Source of the DNA: Berkiella sp963829835
Lineage (GTDB): Bacteria > Pseudomonadota > Gammaproteobacteria > Berkiellales > Berkiellaceae
Direction of reading: 5' to 3'
Length of the DNA: 64,000 nt
Assembly: GCA_963829835.1 (NCBI GenBank)
Contig: CAWHKC010000004.1
Coordinates: forward strand, 806,001-870,000
Part shown: piece after piece, positions 26,351 through 36,100 of the stretch
How the letters are laid out: every line of letters starts with the position of its first letter
How positions within the stretch are numbered: the stretch's first letter is position 1
Made by a program: the position numbers and the translations under genes
Notes under the pieces: generated by a model
Databases searched by the model: none
The model's input: the letters and a program-made list of their open reading frames with translations, nothing else
What the model was told of the DNA's origin: nothing

Positions 26351-27298
26351 ATGATTGATAACAATAATGATTACTATATTGGAATTGATGTCTCTAAAGC
26401 AGTACTAGACCTCTTTATCTTACCAATTAACAAGCACATGCAATTTAAAAATGATTCATCAGGAATCAAGAAATTAATTAAGAAAATAAACTTATTTTCT
26501 TCTCCCTTTATTGTCATGGAAGCCACTGGTGGTTATGAGAAACCAGTTGCACACGCATTAAATAGAGCAAAATTTAGGGTGGCAGTTGTGAATCCAAGGC
26601 AAATTAGAGATTTTGCAAAAGCACTTGGGAAATTAGCAAAAACGGACCGAATAGATTCGCAAATTATCGCTTTATTTGCCCAAAAAATCCAACCGAATAC
26701 AACAGTCTTTTGTGAGTTGGAGCAACAGGATTTATCAGAAAACAATGCTCGTCGGCGTCAACTGATTGATATGATTACTATGGAAAAGAACCGTCTAGAC
26801 AAAGCCAGTGATTCACAAAAAAAATCTATTAAAAGAGTTCTGAAAACATTAGAGAAAGAACTAGAATTAATCAACCAAGCCCAATCAGAGGCGATTCAAA
26901 AGAATCCTAGTTATGCACAAAAAGGTAAGATATTGCAAAGCATTACAGGAGTTGGCCCTATTGTAGCAACAGGGATTATCTCTGATTTACCAGAACTTGG
27001 TAGTCTAAATAGCAAAGAAATCGCTGCTCTTGCTGGATTAGCACCATATAATCGCGATAGTGGCAATATGAGAGGAAAAAGAACAACTTGGGGAGGAAGA
27101 GCTTCTGTTCGTTGTATATTGTACATGGCTACCCTTAGTGCCATGAGATACAACCCTCAGATCAAAGCTTTTTATGAACGGCTATGTAATGCAGGGAAGC
27201 TGAAAAAGGTAGCTATGGTTGCTTGTATGCGTAAGTTATTGATAATTATGAATGCCATGATTAAGAGCAATCAACCATGGCATTTCACTAACGCATAA
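26351..27298 (+). CDS. IS110-family transposase
   Basis: 315 aa from ATG 26351. The N-terminal DEDD RuvC-like domain has YYIGIDVSKAVLD (Asp about 12), VMEATGGYE (Glu about 57) and KLAKTDRIDS (Asp about 98-101). The C-terminal part has ITGVGPIVATGIISDLPELG and RGKRTTWGGRASVRCILYMA with the catalytic Ser region. It looks complete. IS110 elements have no standard terminal inverted repeats and carry a bridge RNA in a flanking non-coding end; here the ~200 bp upstream (26160-26350) would hold it. Element ends cannot be fixed. Confidence 0.93.
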   Translation: MIDNNNDYYIGIDVSKAVLDLFILPINKHMQFKNDSSGIKKLIKKINLFSSPFIVMEATGGYEKPVAHALNRAKFRVAVVNPRQIRDFAKALGKLAKTDRIDSQIIALFAQKIQPNTTVFCELEQQDLSENNARRRQLIDMITMEKNRLDKASDSQKKSIKRVLKTLEKELELINQAQSEAIQKNPSYAQKGKILQSITGVGPIVATGIISDLPELGSLNSKEIAALAGLAPYNRDSGNMRGKRTTWGGRASVRCILYMATLSAMRYNPQIKAFYERLCNAGKLKKVAMVACMRKLLIIMNAMIKSNQPWHFTNA

Positions 27299-27317
27299 AA
27301 AATGGATTTCAAAACAC

Positions 27318-27425
27318 AGTTGCTACGCCGCTCCGCGGCTAAGAGAGGAAGGGAGGGGTGTGCTTTTCCCCACGTACCGCATCTTGAACCTATCGGCTCA
27401 AGAATGCGGACGCGGGGCTAATATC
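27318..27425. repeat. Partial copy of the MITE-like element
   Basis: The segment from CGCCGCTCCGCGGCTAAGAG through GGGAGGGGTGTGCTTTTCCC to GGGGCTAAT follows the right half of the element at 18295-18548, with a different inner stem (CCGCATTCTTGAGC type). It starts about 20 bp after the IS110 gene. Confidence 0.6.
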
Positions 27426-27634
27426 GATTACAGCTGCCGCTGTTGTCGATGAAGATTGAATGATTTTTATTAAAGCACCATCTTAAAGCGTCAGATTTTT
27501 ATTCCTGGCAAGGCAAAAGTTGAGCAAAAAAGCGGAGTTTGTTTTGATTTTCAATCGATAATAATCAGTAAGGAATTTTGTTCTATCCGGAAGGTGCGTG
27601 TCCGCCTACGCTAAGAGCTTCGGCGTGATCACCA

Positions 27635-27686
27635 TTTTTCTAAATCATTTTACGCGACTTAAAGTCGCTAAAATGATTAAGAAAAA
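27635..27686. repeat. Long palindrome next to the tRNA fragment
   Basis: Two arms of about 26 bp, nearly perfect, around the centre at 27660/27661 (ATTTTTCT..AATCATTTTA..GCGACTT and the mirror). It stops two bases from the CCA end of the tRNA fragment. It may be the old tRNA terminator or an attachment-site arm. The stretch 27430-27634 shows no gene. Confidence 0.7.
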
Positions 27687-27687
27687 T

Positions 27688-27732
27688 TGGTGGGCCCACT
27701 AGGACTTGAACCTAGGACCAAAGGATTATGAG
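27688..27732 (-). pseudogene. 3' half of a tRNA-Ile2(CAU)-like gene: attachment-site scar
   Basis: On the minus strand the sequence starts in the anticodon loop (CTCATAA), runs through the variable loop, has a perfect T arm (CTAGG-TTCAAGT-CCTAG) and ends with the acceptor strand TGGGCCC-A-CCA. The anticodon-loop, variable-loop and T-loop bases agree with E. coli tRNA-Ile2. The 5' side of the anticodon stem cannot pair and there is no D arm or 5' acceptor strand, so this is only a 3' half, the part that integrases copy as att sites. Confidence 0.8.
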
Positions 27733-28294
27733 TTGAGCATATCACTTTTAAATGATTGATTTCAAACAATTTTTTTAACCGAGACGCCCATTGCAACAAC
27801 CAACGAACCCCAACAGCATCCAACCCAAATACCCAAAATCCCCACACGTACTTTTGCATATGATTGCTAGAGTTTTCTTTTCATCGAACGCTAAACGGAG
27901 TGTGCTCCATTCTTTTAGCACTGCCACTTTATTACGGACCAGCCAGCATATTATCCAAATGCTTGCAGTAGCAATTACTTTCTAAGTTAACACACATATA
28001 ATTTGTTAATTGAAAGTCACTACCTTCTCATAAGAATCATGTCGTAGCTAAGGGCCGCATTACTTCTCCATTAGTTAGTTGCGTGCTTTATTTGGCATTT
28101 TTGTATTTAACTTTACGGTAAGCATCCGCAAGTGGCAAAAAGTGAAATGGGTGATCGGTTTGGAGTGGAATCTCCACGCAAGTAAACCTTGCCCATTTAT
28201 GCTTTTCATTTATGGCGCGCCCTTCGATGCTCGAACAAATGTCGTTGAGTTTATAAACGACGAGAGAAAGCAGATTAATGCTTTAATTTATAAA
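27733..28294. other. Non-coding stretch inside the island edge
   Basis: No gene I can support. Short open frames here (for example 28079-28300 from TTG) show no family, start site or codon pattern. An integrase would be expected near the tRNA scar but none is readable. Confidence 0.5.
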
Positions 28295-28900
28295 CTATAA
28301 TTTAAGCTTTGGCTTAATGAATTTTTCTATTTGTTCAAGTAACGGATTAAAATCTTTTCTAAATAAATCATTAGCATCATCAAATGAATCATTAATAAGT
28401 TTGTAGTTCACACTTTCTTTATCAAGTATTTCATTCTTCAGAGCATCTAGGTATAAGCCAATTTCAACAAATACCTTGCGCTCTAACTTAAAGATTTTAT
28501 CATACAAAACTCTTAACTCATTTCCCCAGATAACTTGACATTCTAAAATTGCCCCATAAATAATAGGCTTGAGTTTCTCCACTCTTTCCCATCTTTTTAG
28601 ATAAGCATAAGAAACATTAATATATTTTATTTCAAACTCACTCTTTAGGATTAATTCTGCTGCTGGTATTAAAGGATATTCAGAATTCCATATGACCTGA
28701 CTTCTTAGCCCAAACATCGCTTCTTTATAATAGTAAGTATTTAGCAAAAGATTCTTAGCTATATTATATTGATGTCCACCTTTAATCTGGTTTTTCCAAG
28801 TGCTTAAACCACTCCATGCTACGTATGCACCAACGCCTAAAGTTACAGTAGTAACAACTTCCTTTATTACATCTAAAGTTATGCTGTCTAGAAAACACAT
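28295..28900 (-). CDS. Membrane-anchored protein of unknown function next to Zorya
   Basis: 201 aa. One N-terminal membrane segment (about residues 12-32, VVTTVTLGVGAYVAWSGL) is followed by LSTWKNQIKGGHQYNIAKNLL and a long helical cytoplasmic part. The layout resembles a widespread family of uncharacterised proteins with an N-terminal helix and a W-x-x-Q-x-K-G motif seen in accessory regions. It is transcribed away from zorA, sharing its ~450-bp upstream region. An accessory defence role is possible but unproven. Confidence 0.6.
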   Translation of the reverse strand: MCFLDSITLDVIKEVVTTVTLGVGAYVAWSGLSTWKNQIKGGHQYNIAKNLLLNTYYYKEAMFGLRSQVIWNSEYPLIPAAELILKSEFEIKYINVSYAYLKRWERVEKLKPIIYGAILECQVIWGNELRVLYDKIFKLERKVFVEIGLYLDALKNEILDKESVNYKLINDSFDDANDLFRKDFNPLLEQIEKFIKPKLKL

Positions 28901-29184
28901 ATAAATTTATTTTCCTGAAAATTGTTCCAATACTTTTGAAAGCTGCTTCCACCTTATTATCGATTTATTTTCCTGTAATTTTCAGAAAAACTGATGATTT
29001 AGGTTGGGCTGAACAGAAAGTTTACATGAGAGATGATTGTAAAAAAATTTCATCTACACGCATTTTCATTAAAATAAGTCATTAATCAATAATGTCTTGG
29101 ATAACTGAAGTAATTATATTACTCGCAGTAAAGTTCTCTAAACGACATCTGTATCATAATTTATCAACTAAACATCATATTTTC

Positions 29185-29213
29185 TTGACATTGAATTAGC
29201 AGTTCAATAGCAT
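29185..29213 (+). promoter_or_regulatory. Candidate zor promoter with an internal palindrome
   Basis: TTGACA (29185-29190), a 17-bp spacer, then TAGCAT (29208-29213). The spacer lies within an inverted repeat, ATTGAA-(7)-TTCAAT (29190-29208), a possible operator. It is 132 bp before the zorA start. The rest of 28901-29345 shows no gene. Confidence 0.45.
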
Positions 29214-29345
29214 CTATGTTTTTAAACTAACAAAATAAGTGGTAGTGCACTCAAATTATTTCATCAAAAACAAGTTTACTGAATTAATCAGTAATTTTGA
29301 CGGAATAAACATAATAGATTTTGTTAGCGTGGATGTAAAACTAAA

Positions 29346-30911
29346 ATGCAACAGAGTTTCTTTAATTCAATTTGCCAAATTCTTATTCTAGATCAAGTTC
29401 CATATATTTTTGTTCTCATCATCGTATCTGCATTCCTATACGCGTTGATAGGGTTGGGACGTACTAGTAAGAAATTAATCAATAAATCCATATCCAATGC
29501 AATTATTGCTCTAAACGATATCAGTGACCACCAGGATTTTTATGAAAAATTTGAATTCATTAAATCAAAATTTTCAGAAGATAAGGTATTACAGGAATCC
29601 TGGAATGAGTTTTGTGAATCTGTGATCATTGATACAGAAAATCAAAAGATAATAGCAACTAAGCGCCCACATGAATACTTTAATGAACAATCCATTATTT
29701 CACCACACATTAATTTACGCCAGCTCCATGCCATACCTAACTACCTTATTGGCCTGGGATTGCTCTTCACATTTATTGGTTTAATTGCTGGTATTCATTT
29801 TGCTGCTCAAGGGTTGGGAAGTCCCAATGGTGGACAAGAAGCATTAAAAAAATTGCTTCAAATGGCCGGAGTAAAATTCGTAAGCTCTATTACTGGTCTA
29901 TTTTTTAGTATTGTTCTGTCAATATCCCAAAAGCATTGGTTTAATCATGTAAGCAAAAATATTCATAACATATGTACCAAAATTGAAAAGCTGACAGACT
30001 CAATTGCTATCGAGCAACTTATCTATGAGAGTATTAAAGATCAAAAACATCAGACTGTTGTCCTAGAACATCTTGCAACCGATATTGGTTTGAAAGTAAC
30101 TGATGCTTTATCCAATAAACTACCCGACAGTGTGGCAATGGCCATGAAACCTCTTGTTGATGCATTAACTACTGTAGCGCAAAAATTATCAACCGTTAAT
30201 AACGATAGCCTTGAACAGATGTTGAATAGCTTTATGAAAAAGTTAGACGGTGCTGCTCAAAATGAAATTCAAGATTTAGTACTTGGCCTAAAAGATATGC
30301 AAGCTTCACTTCAAGGTCTTTTACAACATATCCATCAAACAGGCGAATCATTTGGATCTAAAATTGTAAGCGCAGCAAGTGAGCTAGGATCAACACTAAT
30401 GCCTGTATCTGAAAATTTCTTAACTTTCAACGCTAATATTAAAGAAATTAACGAGAAAATGTACCATCAGCTGGATCGTTTTGATAACAATATTTTATCC
30501 TTAAATACAACCTTAGAGAATATTAAACAAACTGTTGATCATGTTCATCAGGCTGGCCAACCTCTTTCACATGCGGCTGAGGGAATTAAAAAAGCTTCAC
30601 ATAGTATTGAGATTGTATATCAACAATTACAAACCGCCTACGATAACTCACAACAAGCTTTGAACACCATTCAAAAAGTTTCAGAAAATATGGTTAGCGC
30701 ATGGAATAACTACCAAGAAAGATTCAAAACTGTTGATGAAGATATGGCTAAAGCATTTATGTCTATCCATGATGGACTGGTTGCATTTAAAAAGAATACC
30801 TCATCATTTGTTTCAGAGTTCGATCAAAACTTTACACGCGCCATTGGTCACTTGTCGGGAGCAATAGAAGAGCTAGCAGAAGAACGCGCTGAAATATTAG
30901 AGAGCAGATAA
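29346..30911 (+). CDS. zorA: ZorA: MotA/ExbB-like proton channel of a type I Zorya system
   Basis: 521 aa. Three membrane segments: about 17-37 (VPYIFVLIIVSAFLYALIGL), about 133-153 (YLIGLGLLFTFIGLIAGIHF) and about 177-200 (VKFVSSITGLFFSIVLS), with the MotA/TolQ/ExbB-type pattern in the latter two. The last ~300 residues are a long predicted helical tail that projects into the cytoplasm. In characterised Zorya, ZorA5-ZorB2 is a proton-driven motor sensing phage at the envelope, and the tail passes the signal to ZorC and ZorD. As I recall, the E. coli protein is about 200 residues longer, so this tail would be short. First gene of a tight four-gene operon. Confidence 0.92.
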   Translation: MQQSFFNSICQILILDQVPYIFVLIIVSAFLYALIGLGRTSKKLINKSISNAIIALNDISDHQDFYEKFEFIKSKFSEDKVLQESWNEFCESVIIDTENQKIIATKRPHEYFNEQSIISPHINLRQLHAIPNYLIGLGLLFTFIGLIAGIHFAAQGLGSPNGGQEALKKLLQMAGVKFVSSITGLFFSIVLSISQKHWFNHVSKNIHNICTKIEKLTDSIAIEQLIYESIKDQKHQTVVLEHLATDIGLKVTDALSNKLPDSVAMAMKPLVDALTTVAQKLSTVNNDSLEQMLNSFMKKLDGAAQNEIQDLVLGLKDMQASLQGLLQHIHQTGESFGSKIVSAASELGSTLMPVSENFLTFNANIKEINEKMYHQLDRFDNNILSLNTTLENIKQTVDHVHQAGQPLSHAAEGIKKASHSIEIVYQQLQTAYDNSQQALNTIQKVSENMVSAWNNYQERFKTVDEDMAKAFMSIHDGLVAFKKNTSSFVSEFDQNFTRAIGHLSGAIEELAEERAEILESR

Positions 30912-30913
30912 GA

Positions 30914-31660
30914 ATGGGCATTAAATCCTCAAATAGAACTTATCATGAAGAACATGAAGAAGGGTATTTTGCATCATTCACTGACTTGTTAGTAGGTATT
31001 CTCTTTATATTTATTATTATGCTCATGATGTTTGCTACTAACTATCAGAAAAGCCAAAAGGATACTATTGAAGCTTTGACGGAAGTAACTGAATCTCGGA
31101 ATCGCGTATTAAATGCTATGCAAGAATCACTTAAAAAGGATGGTATTGAAGTATCTATTGATATTGAAAATGGTATCTTAAGACTCCCTGAAAGCCTTTT
31201 ATTTGAATCAGGAAAATGGATCCCAAGAGAAGGTGGAGATGCAAAATTAAAAAAATTAGGACAGGTACTATTAAAATATTTACCTTGTCTTGCAAATTCA
31301 AATGAACAATTGAAAATGAGTTGTAATGATATAAATATGACTAACCGACCAATACTTGAAGCTGTATTAATTGAAGGTCATACGGATAGCAAATCATTTG
31401 GAGATGAAAATGGTTTTGAGAATAATTGGGGATTATCCGCGAAAAGAGCAATTACGATTTATAAATTACTTACAAAATATGAGCCTCAATTGGATAATAG
31501 CATAACCAATGTTAATCACTTACCAATTCTCGGAGTAAGTGCATATGAATCAAGGCGACCAATATCAACAGACTTAGATCCAAATAGAAGAATCGATTTG
31601 CGTTTCATAATGCGCTCCCCCACACCACAAGATATTAAAACTATCGAAAAGAATATTTAA
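30914..31660 (+). CDS. zorB: ZorB: MotB/OmpA-like stator of Zorya
   Basis: 248 aa. A single membrane helix (about 20-42, ASFTDLLVGILFIFIIMLMM) carries D24, the position of the proton-binding Asp of MotB-like proteins and of ZorB. The periplasmic part has an OmpA/MotB peptidoglycan-binding domain (about 90-235) with VLIEGHTDSKSF, NWGLSAKRAITIYKLL and DPNRRIDLRF. It anchors the ZorA channel to the cell wall. Two bases separate it from zorA. Confidence 0.93.
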   Translation: MGIKSSNRTYHEEHEEGYFASFTDLLVGILFIFIIMLMMFATNYQKSQKDTIEALTEVTESRNRVLNAMQESLKKDGIEVSIDIENGILRLPESLLFESGKWIPREGGDAKLKKLGQVLLKYLPCLANSNEQLKMSCNDINMTNRPILEAVLIEGHTDSKSFGDENGFENNWGLSAKRAITIYKLLTKYEPQLDNSITNVNHLPILGVSAYESRRPISTDLDPNRRIDLRFIMRSPTPQDIKTIEKNI

Positions 31661-31674
31661 AATGGATATATTTA

Positions 31675-33111
31675 ATGTTTTTTCTGCGTGAAGTATTGTA
31701 TAGAACACTTGAAATAAGTAATCAAGGGAAAACAAAAATTACTTTTCCAGAAGTACAAATTACTTCTATGGCTGATAAAATAGAAAGTAGTCATAGCAGG
31801 CTTGCTTCTCCACGTGAGCCTGTGGATTTAGATAAAATATACGAATACTTGTCAATAGCAGCAAATACCAACAGATGGGAAGAAATAAATCACACCATAT
31901 GGAAAAAAGCTTGCTGGGTATTGTGGTATGGAGAAGAACCGCTCGCATCAAACAACATGTTTATAAATAAATATTTCGAATATATTAAAAATTATTTTTC
32001 TTGGCGTCAATTTAAAATATTTGTCTGGGTTTATTTGAGGGATTTCAATCAAAACATGCCCGGACAAAGAGAAATTGCTTTTTTTATTCGGTCACATTTA
32101 AATTCAGGATTAATAAAAAACATTGCTTTTAAGGTGTGGCTAGAGAGGGACAAGAAATATAACTTATTTGATCCTGAGCAAAATATATCTACTTCAGTAA
32201 ATGAATATATTAATTGTAATGAAAAAGCTATTGAGCTTTTAAAAAAACTTGGGCTTGAGGGACAGCTTGAGTTTTCTAATTATTCCCAAAGTATATTTGT
32301 TGAATTTCTAAATGATATTAGAAATGAATTTCATGCCCCTAATAAAGCAAATATAATATTTTCAAAAGTAATTGATTTTGCAGAAATGAGAAATGGGAAA
32401 TTGAGATTCCCTGATCAAAAAATACATCTTATTGAATCAATTCTTTCGCCTTGGACTCAAGCACAACCTTCAGCTGAACTCTGTAATGTAATTATAGAAT
32501 TTTTAATGAAACATTTCGGCGACCCCCGAACCAACGAAGGGCGAAGCAATTGGATTGGTGTAGACGAAGACTCCTTGAGAGTAATGCGAAAATGGCTCGC
32601 GGGAGCTACATTAGAACAGTTCTTCAGCATTATTGATAGCACAGCAGAAGATGAACATTGGCGATTTCGAAGAAAGTTTTGGAAAGCATATTATGATGAG
32701 GGTTACATTGATGATGCTTGGATAGTACTTGGTGAACAAAGCGGTCGAGAAGCACGACTCGCTTACGAAACTAATTTGTGTGCGGGTGCTTTTTCTGGCG
32801 GTGGCGCAGAAAGCAATCACTCAGCATTAATATTTAAAGTTGGTGATTTAACAATTTGTGAATGGAGTCATAGAGGAAAATGCCGCGCTTGGGATTCAAA
32901 TAAGGTTAACGATAAAAATCTTCCACGATTGTATGAAAACGAATATAAACCTGATGGATTACGCACGAAATCTCTTAAAATTGTAAAAAACAGTAAGAAT
33001 GATGGTATTAGTCATCATGCAAGCGAGCACTATACTTGGCAAAGACAATTATCAGAATTTATCTATGAACGCACCAGTATCAATATACCCAGTTACAAAT
33101 ATAGGTTGTAG
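31675..33111 (+). CDS. zorC: ZorC: EH-signature protein of Zorya
   Basis: 478 aa. The C-terminal third has the EH_Signature pattern that marks ZorC of type I systems: an Ala/Gly-rich segment GAFSGGGAESNHSALIFKVGDLTICEWSHRGKCRAW (about residues 378-412). The upstream part is helical with several Trp/Arg-rich stretches (EDEHWRFRRKFWKAYYDEGYID). ZorC binds DNA and works with ZorD in characterised systems. ATG 31675 is the chosen start; another ATG 13 bases earlier is in a different frame. Two bases before zorD. Confidence 0.9.
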   Translation: MFFLREVLYRTLEISNQGKTKITFPEVQITSMADKIESSHSRLASPREPVDLDKIYEYLSIAANTNRWEEINHTIWKKACWVLWYGEEPLASNNMFINKYFEYIKNYFSWRQFKIFVWVYLRDFNQNMPGQREIAFFIRSHLNSGLIKNIAFKVWLERDKKYNLFDPEQNISTSVNEYINCNEKAIELLKKLGLEGQLEFSNYSQSIFVEFLNDIRNEFHAPNKANIIFSKVIDFAEMRNGKLRFPDQKIHLIESILSPWTQAQPSAELCNVIIEFLMKHFGDPRTNEGRSNWIGVDEDSLRVMRKWLAGATLEQFFSIIDSTAEDEHWRFRRKFWKAYYDEGYIDDAWIVLGEQSGREARLAYETNLCAGAFSGGGAESNHSALIFKVGDLTICEWSHRGKCRAWDSNKVNDKNLPRLYENEYKPDGLRTKSLKIVKNSKNDGISHHASEHYTWQRQLSEFIYERTSINIPSYKYRL

Positions 33112-33113
33112 TA

Positions 33114-36100
33114 ATGCCTAAACTAAAACATGAAATATCAGCTCACAATGTCAAATTTTTTCTCGAGCATGAGAAGAAGAACATACCCGTCTGTCTATGG
33201 AGTGACATTGAGCAACGCAATATTTCAATGCTTCTAGGGCTAGCTGAAACGGACCAAGATAATATTAAAATAGATGAATATTCAATTAGTCTATCATTTG
33301 AAAAAGTTGCTGAATTAGCAGATGCTGAGGCGGCTGATCTCAATTTGTCTGAACTTTCAAATGTTGTATTGCATATTAAGCACGTAGGTGTTATTACACA
33401 ACAAAATTTCAAGTTCTCATATGAATGGTACAGAGCAGGAAGACCTTTACCAGCCGTAAAACGTATTGGATGTTTTCTAGTTATAAGTAATTCGTACTTT
33501 CGCATGCCTTGTCAGTTTTTTAAAATTGCTGAAGGGATAGACAAAATTAATAGCATTCTATCTGAAAAAATTGATCAAAGGCTATTAGCGCTCAAGGAAA
33601 TCAAGGATTACCTTCCTGAGTCAACAAATAGATCCATTACTATAGACGGCTATTTAAATTCAACTAAAGTAATTTATGCCAATGCTCTTGAGTTAATTCC
33701 GCAGCAATTAACTAACGATGTAAACTTTGATCCAATTCTATTATTACATTCAAAAATAAATAATAGTACGGAATTTGAAAGCGATGAGTCAAGTTTTAAA
33801 CCGATACTTAATCCCTCAGAGCATAATGACTTTATTAATAAATTTAGGAATCATACCGAATGTCAGCCTAACTATTCTTTCGGTTCTGGGAAATACTTAA
33901 TAATTAGTGATGATCTAAGAAAAGCTCTAACAATTGTACGTAAGATGCAACATGAGCCTTTAACTACGAAATTGGAGTTCCTCAAGAATCCCAAAGCTGT
34001 ATTGGTAGAACAAGGGCTCAATGAAGATATGATTGATAGCATCTATTCAGATAGAGTCTCGGGCTTTGGTGAAAGACATGTCAAAGTTATACCATGGATA
34101 AAGATTGAAGGTCAGAAATGGTTCCCAGATGAAAATGCTCCGGTAGGGTTAATTATTGGTGACCAATCACTTTCTTTAAATTCTAATGAATGTTTAATAG
34201 TTAAAAAACAATTATTAGACGCTCTTAAAAAGGGCCTTCCAAGCATAGAATATAATGGCATAACAATACCAGCACATACTGAAACAATATCTAAAGTAGC
34301 AGACCTAGTTCCTGCTAAGCCGATAGATATTACTAATTCTCTCAAAAATCAAAAAAATGGACAAGGAATTAATACTGATGAGAAAAGAAAATATGTTCTT
34401 TATGTAAAAGACAATTTAGAGGATGTTCAATACCATCCGCGATTTTATCCAAGACATGAAGAATTAACATACAACACTTCACCCTCAATCCTTAAAAACT
34501 CATTAAAAGAACACCAAGAACTTGGAGTTAAATGGTTAGTAGAATGCTACCAAAAAGGTGTTACAGGTGTATTGTTGGCAGATGATATGGGTCTTGGTAA
34601 GACATTTCAAGCTCTTACATATATAGCGTGGCTTAAAGAAAATATGCAACAAGGACGTATACCAAATCGCCCAATACTGATAGTGGCACCAACAGGTTTA
34701 CTTAAGAACTGGAAGCAAGAACATGATATTCACTTACATGAACCAGGATTAGGAGAGCTAGTACAAGCTTATGGAAAACATCTTAAACACTTACAAGATC
34801 GTGCGCAAACTGATGCATTAGTTAAACCTTTAAATTCTTTAAAACTAAAAGAAGCAGACTGGATTTTAACAACATATGAGACACTATGTAATCACCAAAC
34901 TAGCTTTGCAGGTGTAGCATATAGCGCTGTAATATTTGATGAAATGCAAAAAATTAAAACTCCGAATACTCGAATCACTGATGCTGCTCAAACTCTAAAT
35001 TCAGATATCATTATTGGTATGACAGGTACCCCCATTGAAAACCGGCTGGCTGATTTATGGTGTTTAGTTGATACCTTACAACCTGGTCGACTTGGTACTT
35101 TAAAAGAATTTAGTGACAAGTATGAAAAAGATATTTGTGAGGAAAACCTGACCAAACTTAAAAAAGAGCTTACAGAACCAACAGCCTGCCATGCTCCTCC
35201 ATTTATGTTAAGGAGGATGAAAGATGGAACTCTAAAGGATATGCCAAAAATTTCATATCACGATGTTGTAGAAGATATGCCCCCCACTCAAGCAAAAGCC
35301 TACATGCGTGTTTTAAATGAAGCAATGGATAAAGAAAATCAAGAAAGAGGTCGACAACTAGATGCTATACATAAGTTAAGATCTATTTCACTGCACCCTG
35401 GAGAATATCAATCAAATTTTACTGATGATAGCTTTATTTCTGAATCTGCCAGGTTAAAAGCAACCTTTAGGATACTTGATGAAATTTACAAAAAGCGTGA
35501 AAAAGTTCTAATATTTATTGAATTTAGCAAATGGCATCAAACCAATTTCCTTCCAGCAATTTTAAAACGCCGATATGGCCTTAAACGAATGCCTACATCG
35601 ATTACTGGCTCGGTAAATGTGGAGAACAGACAGTACAATGTTAATTTATTCCAAGAAGAATCTGATAGTTTTGATGTAATGCTCCTCTCACCAAGAGCAG
35701 GAGGTGTTGGTTTGACTCTCACTAATGCTAATCATGTGATTCATTTGTCACGGTGGTGGAACCCAGCGGTTGAGGACCAATGTACAGACAGAGCTTATAG
35801 AATCGGACAGAAAAAGGAAGTTCATGTCTATTATCCAATGGCTAAGCATCCAGAGTTAGGTGAAGATAGTTTCGATTTCAACTTAAGGAGCTTACTGGAT
35901 AGCAAACGAAATTTAAGTCGCAATCTATTAATGCCCGCCATTAGTTTAAATGACGAAGATCAACTTATTAAAAACGTAATATTTGGTGCTTCTTCACAAT
36001 TGAAGCAAAAAAGTATTTTATCATTTGAAGATATTCAATATATGGAGCCACTTCAATTTGAAAATTGGATTATAAATGAATGCAATAATAAATGTATAAA

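Noticed and set aside
27677..27859. 60-aa minus-strand open frame
   Set aside because: It reads straight through the tRNA fragment, so its C-terminus is translated tRNA sequence; no family match.
28079..28300. 73-aa plus-strand open frame before the zor region
   Set aside because: TTG start, no ribosome binding site and no family features.
29346..31660. zorA/zorB as flagellar MotAB or TolQR
   Set aside because: They are followed immediately by an EH-signature gene and a SNF2/Mrr gene, and no flagellar or Tol genes are near, so Zorya is the better reading.
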